Positions 25,546-35,095 of a DNA stretch of 64,000 bases are shown in pieces. The notes below the pieces were generated by a model. It searched no databases. It was given only the letters and a program-made list of their open reading frames with translations, and had not been told where the DNA came from. The stretch is from Oceanospirillum sp048264105 (GTDB taxonomy: Bacteria > Pseudomonadota > Gammaproteobacteria > Pseudomonadales > Halomonadaceae): NCBI GenBank assembly GCA_048264105.1, contig JBLXDJ010000001.1, forward strand, positions 62,001-126,000, written 5' to 3'. Position numbers and translations under genes: made by a program. How positions within the stretch are numbered: the first letter of the stretch is position 1; each line of letters opens with the position of its first letter.

Positions 25546-26844
25546 ATGACACAGGGTTACACACCCTCTTATTACGCTGACAGCGCGAACCCCAAGCCGG
25601 ATTATCCAGCCCTTGAGGGCGAGGTGCAGACCGATATCTGTATCGTGGGTGCCGGTTTTACTGGTCTGTCGGCTGCACTACATCTTGCGGAGCAGGGTTA
25701 TCAGGTTGCTGTGCTGGAAGCCGAGCGTATCGGCTGGGGTGCGTCCGGCCGTAACGGTGGTCAGGTTTGTCAGGGCCATAATATGGGCCATGAGGATCTG
25801 GAGAAGAAGGTCGGCAAAGCCGGTGCGGATATGCTCTGGCAGATGTCACTGGAATCGGTGGATCTGGTAAAAGATCTGATCGCTAAACATGAGATCGACT
25901 GCGACCTGAAACAGGGCGTGCTCCATGTTGCCGCCAAGCCTTCCCATAACGCCCATATCAAAGAGACGGTTGAGTACAAAAATAAGGTACTGAACTACGA
26001 TGCCCTCAAGTATGTGGAGCCGGAAGAGGTTTCCAATATGCTGGGCTGCGAGCGCTTCGGTGCCGGTGAATACTGGACGGAAGGCGCGCACCTGCATCCT
26101 CTGAACTATGCGCTCGGCCTTGCCACCGCCGCAGCCAAAGCCGGTGTTCAGTTCTTTGAGAACAGCCGTGTCAGCCATTATGAACGTCGTCAGACACCCG
26201 CCGGTAAAGGCGTTGAGGTGTTTGGCGAGCAGGGTTCGGTAAAAGCTAAATATGTGCTGCTGGCCTGTAACGGTTATCTGGGCAAGCTGGAGCCACGCAT
26301 CGCGGGCAAAATTATGCCCATTAACAACTTTATTCTGGCGACCGAGCCGTTGGATGAAGCCACCTGCCGTCGCATCAACCGTGACGATGTTGCCGTGGCG
26401 GATTCACGCTTTGTGATCAACTACTTCAAGCTGTCCGGTGATAACCGTTTGCTGTGGGGGGGCGGTGAAAACTACTCGTCAAAATTCCCGAAAGATATCG
26501 GCAGTTTTGTCCGTCCTTATATGCTGGAGTACTACCCGGAGCTGAAGGATGTGAAGATCGATTACGGTTGGGGCGGCACGCTGGCGATCACCCTGAATCG
26601 TATGCCGCACTTTGAGCGTATCGATGAGGTGATCTACGTGGCACAGGGCTATTCCGGTCATGGTGTGGCGCTGGCCACGCTGGGCGGCAAGCTGATGGCC
26701 GAGGCGATCAGTGGCAGTGCCGAGCGCTTTGATCTTTTCTCGAAAGTACCAACACCGACCTTCCCCGGGGGCACTCTGCTGCGCTGGCCGGGACTGGTCG
26801 CCGGTATGCTGTTTTATTCCCTGCGGGATCGCCTGGGGCGCTAA
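25546..26844 (+). CDS. puuB: Gamma-glutamylpolyamine oxidase (PuuB-like FAD enzyme)
   Basis: The ATG at 25546 (MTQGYTPSYYADSANP) has TTGGAG upstream; the longer frame from 25432 is not supported. The 432-residue flavoprotein has the Rossmann motif CIVGAGFTGLSAAL, LEAERIGWGASGRNGGQ, and the C-terminal GYSGHGVALATLGGKL, the pattern of DAO-fold oxidases such as PuuB. PuuB oxidises gamma-glutamylputrescine to the aldehyde with oxygen (established for E. coli). The 3' end runs into a 15-bp tandem repeat. Confidence 0.9.
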   Translation: MTQGYTPSYYADSANPKPDYPALEGEVQTDICIVGAGFTGLSAALHLAEQGYQVAVLEAERIGWGASGRNGGQVCQGHNMGHEDLEKKVGKAGADMLWQMSLESVDLVKDLIAKHEIDCDLKQGVLHVAAKPSHNAHIKETVEYKNKVLNYDALKYVEPEEVSNMLGCERFGAGEYWTEGAHLHPLNYALGLATAAAKAGVQFFENSRVSHYERRQTPAGKGVEVFGEQGSVKAKYVLLACNGYLGKLEPRIAGKIMPINNFILATEPLDEATCRRINRDDVAVADSRFVINYFKLSGDNRLLWGGGENYSSKFPKDIGSFVRPYMLEYYPELKDVKIDYGWGGTLAITLNRMPHFERIDEVIYVAQGYSGHGVALATLGGKLMAEAISGSAERFDLFSKVPTPTFPGGTLLRWPGLVAGMLFYSLRDRLGR

Positions 26845-26894
26845 GGCCGAAGCCGATTAAAGATAAGCCGGTTAAAAACAAACCGGCACAACCT
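26842..26894 (+). repeat. 15-bp tandem repeat at the puuB stop
   Basis: After the TAA at 26842-26844, units AAGCCGATTAAAGAT (26850), AAGCCGGTTAAAAAC (26865) and AAACCGGCACAACCT (26880) follow one another. The stop itself lies in a partial leading copy. Confidence 0.8.
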
Positions 26895-27116
26895 AATGAA
26901 TTTAACGACACGCAACGAGGGGGGCAGGCAAACAGAACCACTTTGAACGATTAAAAACAGAGCTAAGCCCTGGGTTGAACAGCAAAGAGATGCTAGGCAA
27001 ACCGGGGCGCATCCGTATAATGCGCCCTGATCAGGATTGACGTTTCCCCGGTGATCCATCACCGCAGAAACCCATAGCTTAAGCTAACGCACAGGCAGAA
27101 CAGGTGAACTTATTCG

Positions 27117-27809
27117 ATGAAGGATACGAAGGCAGACTCTAAGGCGCAGGCCGTTTCTCAGGCGGTGCGCCGCAAGAAGCAGACCCAGAGTCTGGCGCCA
27201 CGTAATGCCCCGGTTCAGGACCGATCCAAGCAACGCTCCCGTCAGATCATCGATGCGACCGGTGAGCTGCTGGAAGAGGTGGGACTGGATGATCTGAACA
27301 CCATCCTGATCGCTAAGGCGGTGGGTATTTCGGTGGGGTCCCTGTATCACTATTTTCCGAATAAGCACGCCATTCTGCACGCTATGGGCACCCGCTGGCT
27401 TGAGCAGGTTGAAGCGGCACTGGATGAGATCGCCAGCTGGCCGGTGGAAACCATGCCCTTGTCAGAATTGCTGCCCAAGATGCTCAAAATAAAGCTGGGT
27501 GTTTACCGCCGTCAGAAAGCGATTCTGACCCTGGTACAGGCGATGTTCTCTGTGCCGGAACTGCGGGAGCTGGATGAGCGCCATGATGAGCTGGAGATCA
27601 GCCGTATGGCCGAGGTGTTTCAGCGTATGGGCATTAATCGCCATATCCGTGAGCGGGAGCGTCTGGGGCGTCTTTATCTGGAAGTGACGCACAGCGTCTT
27701 TCTGGTGGTGGTTAACCAGAAAGGGGATCGCGCCAAGCGCACCCTGGCGGATCTGGAATCCATGCTGAGCAATTTGTTGCAGGGCTATCTGCCTGACCCG
27801 GATGTCTGA
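27117..27809 (+). CDS. TetR-family regulator
   Basis: The 230-residue protein has a basic N-terminal extension of about 35 residues (KRRKKQ-like Lys/Arg) before a TetR helix-turn-helix, with IAKAVGISVGSLYHYFPNKH at about 62-81. The C-terminal ligand domain is not assignable. AGGTG lies about 11 nt upstream of the ATG. It follows puuB on the same strand and may control polyamine oxidation; the inverted repeat at 25209-25230 is a candidate site (inference). Confidence 0.88.
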   Translation: MKDTKADSKAQAVSQAVRRKKQTQSLAPRNAPVQDRSKQRSRQIIDATGELLEEVGLDDLNTILIAKAVGISVGSLYHYFPNKHAILHAMGTRWLEQVEAALDEIASWPVETMPLSELLPKMLKIKLGVYRRQKAILTLVQAMFSVPELRELDERHDELEISRMAEVFQRMGINRHIRERERLGRLYLEVTHSVFLVVVNQKGDRAKRTLADLESMLSNLLQGYLPDPDV

Positions 27810-27904
27810 TCCGGGGCTGACTAAAATCGTTTTAAGTGATGCTGTTTGCTGCCTCTTTGCTGTCGGGTAATCCGATTTAAACGACTGCAATAAGTGAGCG
27901 ACAG

Positions 27905-28300
27905 ATGACACAAGTACAAAAAGATCCGACACAGATCCAAAAACTACAGCGAATCCGTAGCGAGCACACCGGCGCTGAAGGCGCAGACACGCCGATCAGT
28001 TTGGATCGTGTGATCTCCGGTAAGCCGATGGAGAGTGTGGAAAACCTCTTCACCAACAGCAAAGAAAACTTCTTTTGCGGCGTCTGGTCGTCAACCGAAG
28101 GCAAGTGGAACCTGAACTATACCGAAGATGAGTTCTGCTACCTGATCTCAGGCCGTGCCATTCTGACCGATGCCGAAGGCCATCAGGAGATTCTGAGTGC
28201 CGGTGACGCCTTTGTGATTCCGGCGGGCTATAAAGGCAGCTGGGAAACCATCGGCCACGCGAAAAAGTTCTACGCAATTTATGAAGAGAGCGAAGGCTGA
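27905..28300 (+). CDS. Small cupin-domain protein
   Basis: The 131-residue protein is a single cupin barrel: GVWSSTEGKWNLNY, EDEFCYLISGRAILTD and LSAGDAFVIPAGYKGSW. This is the DUF861/cupin-3 pattern seen near amine and ureide catabolic genes. Metal-ligand spacing is reduced compared with archetypal cupins (E and C where His is common), so catalysis is uncertain. It may bind a pathway metabolite or act on a polyamine derivative (inference). Confidence 0.85.
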   Translation: MTQVQKDPTQIQKLQRIRSEHTGAEGADTPISLDRVISGKPMESVENLFTNSKENFFCGVWSSTEGKWNLNYTEDEFCYLISGRAILTDAEGHQEILSAGDAFVIPAGYKGSWETIGHAKKFYAIYEESEG

Positions 28301-28347
28301 TGATCCGCTAACGTTTTTCTGATCCGCTCAGTAATTGCGGATACCCG

Positions 28348-28383
28348 AAAGCCCGGTCAGACAGATGCCTGACCGGGCTTTTT
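28348..28383. terminator. Terminator after the cupin gene
   Basis: AAAGCCCGGTCAG and CTGACCGGGCTTT form a 13-bp stem with an 8-nt loop, and a T tract follows. Confidence 0.9.
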
Positions 28384-28675
28384 TGGTTTTTTTTGTTGTT
28401 ACTTTTTTTGATTCTACTTTTGTTGTTAATAACAGGCGGCTGTTTACCGATGCCTAGTGTGAGAAACAGCCCGGCCTTTAAGTTTGTCTTAAGAAATGTC
28501 TGCTAGGTTGTTGCAACCATCCGGCGCATATTTTTTGGCTAAAAGCCCTATTAAGAATATGTTTTTTAGTGTGTGTAATCTGTCTTTAATCAGCAATGAT
28601 CTAATGTAGTGCGCAAAATATAACATTTATGTTTTATGAATGTTATAATCCGGACGTGTATTCCGGAGTATGTTC
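28384..28675 (+). promoter_or_regulatory. Promoter region of the hybrid sensor kinase
   Basis: A T-rich stretch is followed by an inverted repeat GGCTGTTT/AAACAGCC (28438-28471). A consensus -10 box TATAAT lies at 28644-28649, with a weak TAACAT -35 at 28621. The two boxes are spanned by a TAACATT-N11-AATGTTA inverted repeat (28621-28645), a candidate operator. GGAG at 28664-28668 serves the ATG at 28676. Confidence 0.55.
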
Positions 28676-31600
28676 ATGAGCCTTAAACTGAAACTTCTTG
28701 TTCCTCTTTTTGCACTGACCTTTACCGTTCTCGGTGTTAATCAAGGGTTAATCTTTCCCCGGGTCTCCCTCTTTCTTGAACAGCAGTTTATTGGCAGTCA
28801 TACCAAAAGCGTTGAGCTTTTCTATCGTGTTACCCGTCACTACCTGACTCAGGACCCTGATGCGCCGGGTCTTGATGAGCTGGTGGCTGATTCCCTGAGC
28901 TCCCACTCAGACTGGCTGCAGATTCAGATTATTGTCGATGATCAGGTTATTCGTTATCCGGAGAAATCACCGGATATTTCCATACCCGAGCGGGGCGTCT
29001 GGGTCAGAAATACGGAAACAGGATCACCTCTGAGTATTGCGGTTCTGTTGGATAAGCAGCGGTTACTGGCTCAGGAAGAGCGTATCTCCACGACTATCTA
29101 TCTTTTCTTCAGTCTGATGCTGGTTCTGCTGTTTTTTATCGCCTGGTTCCAGTCCGCACTGATCACCCGGCCGATCAAAAGATTGTCTGATGCTGCCTCA
29201 GAGCTGGCAAAAGGCAACTTTGATTTTGAGATTAATTCTGACCGTAAGGATGAGCTGGGCCTGCTGGGTAAGAGTTTTCTCGCGATGAGGGACAGCCTGA
29301 AAGGCTATCGGCAGCGACTGATCAGTGATTGGCGACAAGTACAGAATATTTTTGAAAATGCCCAGAGCGCGATTGTGACGGTTAATGTGCTGGGGGAGAT
29401 TATTAACACCAACAAGGCCGCCGTCAGTACATTCGGCTGTGATGCGGAGCGCATGCTCTACCGCAATGTGCATGATTTTATCCCGGATCTGGATCTGCGG
29501 GAGCACTTTATGCTGCCGATGTCTGAGGTCAGTACCGCCTTTAATATCAAATGCCACCGTGATCATGGTGATCTCTTTATGGCCGAGGTTTCCGTGAGCA
29601 GCTATGTCTCCGATGGCGAGCTGCAGGTGGTGATTGTGGTGCGTGATATTGAATCCGAGGTGAATTCACAGCGGGAAGTCCGGCGTCGCCAGCAGCAGAT
29701 TGAGTTGATCAATAAGGTACACGGCACCTTTATCGAAGATAAAAATCCTGAGCATGTGTTCCGTACCGTGCTGCCGGATCTGTTGGCTATGACCCACAGT
29801 CAGCTGGGGTTTGTCGGAGAGTTTACCGAGCGTGATGGCACATCCTGTCTGTCCGTTCTGGCCGCAATGGGAACAGAGGCCAACGCCGAACTGGAGCGTT
29901 TTATTGGCCGCTATCAGGGACAGAGCATCCCCCTTAAAAACCGGAATAACCTTTTCTCACGGGTTGCCCGAGGTGAATTTGTACTGATGAACCAAAGTAA
30001 CTTTACCGTGGGGCCGATGGATGGCCATCCGGATATTGCGAACTTTATCGGCTTGCCGATCTGCTTTGGTGATCAGGTGGTGGGGATGATCGGTATGGCT
30101 AATTCTCCGAGGGGGTTCAGTGAGTCCATCTTTGAATCCCTTGCGCCTGTTAACAGTACCTATGGCCAGATTATTGATGCTCTGCGGGAAGAGCGTCTGC
30201 GACTGGCCCGTAAACAAGAGCTGATGCTGGCCAAGGAGTTGGCAGAAGAGGCCAATCAGGCCAAGAGCCAGTTCCTGGCAACCATGAGTCACGAGATACG
30301 CACCCCGATGAATGGTGTTCTGGGTATGTTGTATCTGCTGCACAAAACCTCCCTGAATGACCGTCAGCAAAGTTATGTGGATACGGCCTGCAGTTCCGGT
30401 GAGTTGCTGCTGGCGCTGATTAACGATGTGCTGGATTTCTCCAAAATGGAAGCGGACAAGATGGAGCTGGAATCGATCGATTTCAGCTTTCAGAAAGTGG
30501 CCGAGAGTGCGCTTTCCATGGTGTCCAAATCGGCCTCAGAGAAGCAGTTAAGACTGATCAACGACGTCCGCATTGACCTGCCATCCCGTTTGCGGGGTGA
30601 TAAAAACCGCCTGAAACAGGTACTGACCAATCTGCTGAGCAATGCGGTGAAGTTTACCGAGCAGGGTGAAGTGGTGCTTCATGCCGAATACGTTCAGGGG
30701 CAGCTGCAGGTTACGGTAAGTGATACCGGTATCGGCATTCCCGATGATAAGCAACATCTGCTGTTTGACGCCTTCAGTCAGGTCGACAGCTCTCACTCCC
30801 GTCGCTTTGGTGGCACAGGGCTGGGACTTGCGATCTCGCAACGCATCATCCATGCCATGGGTTCTGATATTGAGGTGCAAAGCGAGGTGGGGCAGGGCTC
30901 GGTATTCAGCTTCAGCATCGCGCTGCCTCAGTCGGAGATTGCCCATCGTTTTCAGCCTGTTCCTGAACTGAATAAGCGTCAGGCTGTGATTGTGACCACA
31001 AACGCCTCATTGGCGAAGAGTCTGGATATAAAACTGCGGACGCTGGGGGTGATTGAAACCATTCTGCTGGATAGTCCGTCATTTCTGCCGGATCGTCTGG
31101 AGCATCTGGCTCAGACCGAACAGCCTCTGCTGTTACTGCTGGATGGCCGCAGTTTGCTGCAACGTCAGGCGAGACAGCTTTTTGATGCTGAAAATCTGGC
31201 CAGCATGAATCTGCAGATCCTGTTGATCGATTGCCTTGATCAGCCTGTGGAACTGCCCGGAGCTGATCTGCTGATCGGGTCGCCGGTCAGTAACGACAGT
31301 TTAAAGTCGGCTCTGATCAAACTTACCGGAGGCGAACCTGCGCCTGACAAGGAGGCTGCGAGTGGCGAGTCCCGTCATCTGAGCGGTTTGCGGGTTCTGG
31401 TGGCGGAAGATAATCCGGTGAATCAGGATGTCGCCCGGGCGATTCTGGAAGAGATCGGCATTGAAACCCATATCGCCAATAACGGCCGTGAAGCGGTGGA
31501 GCTGGTTCAGCAGCTTAATTTTGATCTGGTACTGATGGATATTCAGATGCCGGAGATGGATGGCCTTGAGGCCAGCCGAACCATTCGTGACCTTGGCGGT

Positions 31601-32428
31601 GCATTTGAACGGCTGCCTATCGTGGCTATGACCGCCAACGCCCTGTCCGGTGATGACCGAATCAGCTATCAGGCGGGCATGAATGGCCATCTGACAAAAC
31701 CGATCAACCCGGAAGAGGTCTGGAAAACCGTCAACGCCCAGTGCGCGAAATCAGACGATTCAGCGCCTCCGATGGCACAGGCTCCGGCTGATCAGGCGGA
31801 ATCAGCCCCGGATTCAGGACTGCCGGACTGGTTGCCGGGTCTGAATGTTCAGGAAGGTCTCGCCCGGGTATTGGGTAAAAAAGAGCTTTATCTGGCGATT
31901 CTCAGCTCCTTTAACAACAGCTTCTCCAATGCGGTAGAGCAGCTGGATAACGCGTTTGAAAGCGGCTCCTGGTATGAGCTGCAGCGGCTGGCGCACTCCC
32001 TTAAAGGCAGTTGTTCAAACATCGGCGCGATGGAGTGCTCCTTCAGTGCGGGACATCTGGAGCAGGAGATTAAAACCGGCTCGGTTGAGGCAGACAGTCT
32101 GCATCAGAAACTGGAGTCCGTTAAGGAACAGCTGGTTCAGCTGTTAGCCAGTATCGCCAAAGTGGCTGAGATGAAGTCAGAGGCCAGTCCGACCGGTACT
32201 GAAAACCGGATTAGTGAGATGGAGCTGCTTGATCGTATCCGGCAGCTGGATAGCTTACTGGAAAGTGATTACGGCGGAGCGATGACCGGCATTAGCGAAC
32301 TGATCACATGTAAGACCCGCCACAAGGCGGAATTGGAAGAGATTTATACCGTACTGGGGCGCTTTGATTACGGACGTTCTCATAAAGCCCTGAGCCATTT
32401 CATACAGCAGCTGGAAGCACTGATTTAA
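28676..32428 (+). CDS. Hybrid sensor histidine kinase with HAMP, PAS, GAF, REC and HPt domains
   Basis: This 1250-residue protein has a first membrane span (5-25), a periplasmic sensor, a second span (about 142-162), HAMP (163-215), PAS (222-330), GAF (355-500), a DHp domain with phospho-His H539 in SHEIRTPMNG, an ATPase with VSDTGIGIPDD and RFGGTGLGLA, a receiver with D955 (VLMDIQMPEMDG), and an HPt with H1107 (AHSLKGSC). A degenerate receiver-like segment lies at about 770-885. The layout resembles BarA-type phosphorelay kinases. The ATG at 28676 is preferred because GGAG is 7 nt upstream. The stimulus is unknown; the response regulator follows 14 nt after its stop. Confidence 0.92.
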   Translation: MSLKLKLLVPLFALTFTVLGVNQGLIFPRVSLFLEQQFIGSHTKSVELFYRVTRHYLTQDPDAPGLDELVADSLSSHSDWLQIQIIVDDQVIRYPEKSPDISIPERGVWVRNTETGSPLSIAVLLDKQRLLAQEERISTTIYLFFSLMLVLLFFIAWFQSALITRPIKRLSDAASELAKGNFDFEINSDRKDELGLLGKSFLAMRDSLKGYRQRLISDWRQVQNIFENAQSAIVTVNVLGEIINTNKAAVSTFGCDAERMLYRNVHDFIPDLDLREHFMLPMSEVSTAFNIKCHRDHGDLFMAEVSVSSYVSDGELQVVIVVRDIESEVNSQREVRRRQQQIELINKVHGTFIEDKNPEHVFRTVLPDLLAMTHSQLGFVGEFTERDGTSCLSVLAAMGTEANAELERFIGRYQGQSIPLKNRNNLFSRVARGEFVLMNQSNFTVGPMDGHPDIANFIGLPICFGDQVVGMIGMANSPRGFSESIFESLAPVNSTYGQIIDALREERLRLARKQELMLAKELAEEANQAKSQFLATMSHEIRTPMNGVLGMLYLLHKTSLNDRQQSYVDTACSSGELLLALINDVLDFSKMEADKMELESIDFSFQKVAESALSMVSKSASEKQLRLINDVRIDLPSRLRGDKNRLKQVLTNLLSNAVKFTEQGEVVLHAEYVQGQLQVTVSDTGIGIPDDKQHLLFDAFSQVDSSHSRRFGGTGLGLAISQRIIHAMGSDIEVQSEVGQGSVFSFSIALPQSEIAHRFQPVPELNKRQAVIVTTNASLAKSLDIKLRTLGVIETILLDSPSFLPDRLEHLAQTEQPLLLLLDGRSLLQRQARQLFDAENLASMNLQILLIDCLDQPVELPGADLLIGSPVSNDSLKSALIKLTGGEPAPDKEAASGESRHLSGLRVLVAEDNPVNQDVARAILEEIGIETHIANNGREAVELVQQLNFDLVLMDIQMPEMDGLEASRTIRDLGGAFERLPIVAMTANALSGDDRISYQAGMNGHLTKPINPEEVWKTVNAQCAKSDDSAPPMAQAPADQAESAPDSGLPDWLPGLNVQEGLARVLGKKELYLAILSSFNNSFSNAVEQLDNAFESGSWYELQRLAHSLKGSCSNIGAMECSFSAGHLEQEIKTGSVEADSLHQKLESVKEQLVQLLASIAKVAEMKSEASPTGTENRISEMELLDRIRQLDSLLESDYGGAMTGISELITCKTRHKAELEEIYTVLGRFDYGRSHKALSHFIQQLEALI

Positions 32429-32442
32429 CCGGAGTGAAGATA

Positions 32443-33537
32443 ATGGAAAAAAACCGAGTATTAATTGTTGATGATGCCGTTCAGGACATTGCTGTGGTTA
32501 TGGGTGTTCTTTCAGCCCAGTACGCTGTTCAGGTGGCTACCAGTGGTCTGAATGCGCTGGAACAGGCAAAAGGCACCTACACGCCGGATGTGGTTCTGCT
32601 GGATGTTAGCATGCCGGAAATGGACGGTTACGAGGTATGTCGCCGCTTTAAGAGCGATGATGATCTGAAAGAGATCGACATCATTTTTGTCTCCGCCAAT
32701 GACTCCATCGAAGAGAAGCTTAAAGGCTACGATGTGGGCGGTGTGGATTATGTGACCAAGCCGGTTAACCCGGCAGAGCTGATGCGTAAAATCAAGCTGG
32801 CGATCCAGAGTAAGCAGGAGCGCAAGTCGATCCTTGAAGAGAAAAACTACGCTTTCAATACCGCGATGACCGCCATGTCGACGGCCGGTGAGCTGGGTGT
32901 GGTGATGGACTTTTTCCGTAAACTGTCTGCTGTGGAAAACCACCAGCAGCTGGCCGAACAGGTTGCCGGATCTCTGCGTCAGTACGATCTGAAGACGATG
33001 ATCCGCCTGAAAAATCTGGATGGGGATTTTTATCTGGATTCAGAAGGCGCACCGGCGCAACTGGCAAAAGAGCTGCTGACGAAGGTGGCAGAGTCCGGTC
33101 GCATCATTGAGTGGAACGAGCGTGCGGTATTTAACTTCGGTTCGATCTCTGTGCTGATCAAAAACATGCCGGAAGATGCGGATCTGCGTGGCCGCTACCG
33201 GGATACCGTGGCGATGATTATTGAAGGGGCGACCACCAAGCTGGAAGTGCTGAACCGTGATGTGCAGCTCAGCCAGCTGATCCGGGATGCCCAGCAGGCT
33301 CTGACCGAAGTGGATCAGGAGCAGCTGGAGCATAAGCAGAAAACCCAGAAGCTGGTGGAGAGTCTGACACAGGATCTGGAGCGTTCCTTCCTGGCCTGGG
33401 AGCTGACCGAAACTCAGGAAGACACTCTGATGGAGATGGTGAACAACACCATCGATAAATCCGTATTACATTTTGAAGCCGGTGAAGAGATCGATCAGAA
33501 GATGCGTACCGTGCTGGATCGTCTGATTCATATTTAA
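32443..33537 (+). CDS. Response regulator with uncharacterised C-terminal output domain
   Basis: The ATG at 32443 has GGAG 8 nt upstream; 364 residues. The receiver (about 1-120) has D10/D11 and the phospho-acceptor D54 in VVLLDVSMPEMDGYEVC, with K in YVTKPVNP. The rest lacks a DNA-binding, GGDEF, EAL or HD-GYP motif. It contains TAMSTAGELGVVMDFFRK, a GAF-like centre and a C-terminal coiled-coil region rich in Gln and Glu. It lies directly after the hybrid kinase and is probably its partner; the output is unknown. Confidence 0.85.
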   Translation: MEKNRVLIVDDAVQDIAVVMGVLSAQYAVQVATSGLNALEQAKGTYTPDVVLLDVSMPEMDGYEVCRRFKSDDDLKEIDIIFVSANDSIEEKLKGYDVGGVDYVTKPVNPAELMRKIKLAIQSKQERKSILEEKNYAFNTAMTAMSTAGELGVVMDFFRKLSAVENHQQLAEQVAGSLRQYDLKTMIRLKNLDGDFYLDSEGAPAQLAKELLTKVAESGRIIEWNERAVFNFGSISVLIKNMPEDADLRGRYRDTVAMIIEGATTKLEVLNRDVQLSQLIRDAQQALTEVDQEQLEHKQKTQKLVESLTQDLERSFLAWELTETQEDTLMEMVNNTIDKSVLHFEAGEEIDQKMRTVLDRLIHI

Positions 33538-33571
33538 CCGATCATCCCGACTCATAACCGTTACTCGCTTT

Positions 33572-33607
33572 GCCCCGTTCCCTGATACAGGAAGCGGGGC
33601 TTTTTTT
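33572..33607 (+). terminator. Terminator after the response regulator gene
   Basis: GCCCCGTTCC and GGAAGCGGGGC form the stem (one bulged base), followed by seven T. Confidence 0.9.
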
Positions 33608-33632
33608 GCCTGACTTTCTAACAACTAACCGC

Positions 33633-33660
33633 AAAAAAGGCCGCTATGAGCGGCCTTTTC
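33633..33660. terminator. Bidirectional terminator before the Na/phosphate transporter gene
   Basis: AAAAGGCCGC-TATGA-GCGGCCTTTT is a short symmetrical hairpin facing the convergent minus-strand transporter gene. Confidence 0.85.
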
Positions 33661-33683
33661 TGTATCCATATCCTGCCTAAGAT

Positions 33684-34823
33684 TTAGGAGGTCGCATAGA
33701 TCAGCGAACCCGGCAGGAAGAAGAATACCGTGGATACATAACCAAAGGCGATACGACGTTTTACGGCAGCCAGTTCCGCCAGTTTCTCCGCCATAACCAG
33801 CGGCAGGTTGCGCAGGAAAGGAACACCGAAGATGGTGATCACCGCCAGCAGGTTGTAGCTCAGGTGAACCAGTGCAATCTGCAGAGCAAAGATTGCCATC
33901 TCACCACTGACGGCGGTTGCCGCCAGCAGCGCTGTGATGCAGGTGCCGATATTTGCCCCCAAAGTAAATGGGTAGATATCTTTCAGTTTCAGTACGCCGG
34001 TGCCAACCAGAGGTACCATCAGACTGGTGGTCGTCGAAGAGGACTGAACCAGTACGGTTACGATACTGCCGGATGCGATACCCGATACCGGACCGCGACC
34101 GATGGCACCGTGAAGCATCTCCTTAGCACGACCCACAAGCGCTTTCTTCAGCAGTTTACCCACGTAAGCCACAGAGAAGATGATCAGGGCGATACCCAGC
34201 GCGATCATGGCGATACCACTTGTCGGTTCAGGCAGTGCCGAGAACAGATCCTTGGTAGCCCCCGTCACCGGCTTAATCAGCGGCTTGATGAAGTTCATGC
34301 TCTTCATGCTCAGTGATTCACCACCCACCAGCAGCGCAGCCATGTAAGCACTGATTTTTTCCAGCATGCCGAACATCAGTTCCAGCGGCAGGAAGATAAT
34401 TACCGCCATCAGGTTGAAGAAGTCATGCACTGTTGCAGCAGCAAAAGCGCGGCGGAACTCATCACGGTTACGAATGTGACCCAGGCTGACCAGCGTATTG
34501 GTGATCGTCGTGCCGATATTGGCACCCATGATCATAGGAATCGCCATCGACACCGGCAGACCACCGGCAACAAGACCAACAATGATAGAGGTCACCGTAC
34601 TGGAGGACTGGATCAGTGCGGTGGCTACCGTACCGATCATCAGGCCCACGAGTGGGTTAGAGGCAAATTCAAACAGCTCTTTCGCGTGGCCTGCGGTAGC
34701 CCATTTAAAGCCGGTGCCGATCATGCCAACGGCAACCAGCAGCAGGTAGATCAGGGCGACGATTCCCGCCCAGCGGAATAGATTCTGTTGTGTTGCTTTT
34801 GAAGGTGTTGGTGCTGTGCTCAT
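33684..34823 (-). CDS. Na+/phosphate cotransporter (NptA/PNaS family)
   Basis: The ATG at 34823 (MSTAPTPSKATQ) has AGGA 8 nt upstream; 379 residues. Two inverted-topology halves each carry the Na/Pi signature QSSS: ALIQSSSTVTSIIVGLV and VLVQSSSTTTSLMVPLV. About eight to nine membrane segments are seen. It lacks the long cytosolic PhoU-like domain of other bacterial relatives. It would import phosphate with sodium, useful in a marine setting. Confidence 0.9.
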   Translation of the reverse strand: MSTAPTPSKATQQNLFRWAGIVALIYLLLVAVGMIGTGFKWATAGHAKELFEFASNPLVGLMIGTVATALIQSSSTVTSIIVGLVAGGLPVSMAIPMIMGANIGTTITNTLVSLGHIRNRDEFRRAFAAATVHDFFNLMAVIIFLPLELMFGMLEKISAYMAALLVGGESLSMKSMNFIKPLIKPVTGATKDLFSALPEPTSGIAMIALGIALIIFSVAYVGKLLKKALVGRAKEMLHGAIGRGPVSGIASGSIVTVLVQSSSTTTSLMVPLVGTGVLKLKDIYPFTLGANIGTCITALLAATAVSGEMAIFALQIALVHLSYNLLAVITIFGVPFLRNLPLVMAEKLAELAAVKRRIAFGYVSTVFFFLPGSLIYATS

Positions 34824-35039
34824 TACGAAGTCCTGACACAAAGCTTAAATTTGGGAAGCGAACACTGACGTATTCGGGCTAATAATTTTTGATGGGGGCA
34901 TTATCAGCAGGCTTTGTGACGGAAATGTTACATCTGAAATATTTCTGACATTTTTCTGAAGTGTTTTTGAAACCCGCTGGAAATATTTCTGACTCTATCG
35001 CCAGCCGATACCAGATCACGATCCAATAAATTCTGGCCA

Positions 35040-35080
35040 AACCGCAAAACATACTATACCGTATGGTATGTTTTGCGGTT
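35040..35080. promoter_or_regulatory. Perfect 15-bp inverted repeat, TetR operator candidate
   Basis: AACCGCAAAACATAC (35040-35054) pairs exactly with GTATGTTTTGCGGTT (35066-35080) around 11 nt. The end lies 15 bp before the chosen TetR start, so a repressor bound here would block transcription of its own gene and DUF2867. An in-frame ATG at 35063 lies inside the repeat and is not used as start. Confidence 0.85.
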
Positions 35081-35095
35081 GAGGATATTAGCCGA

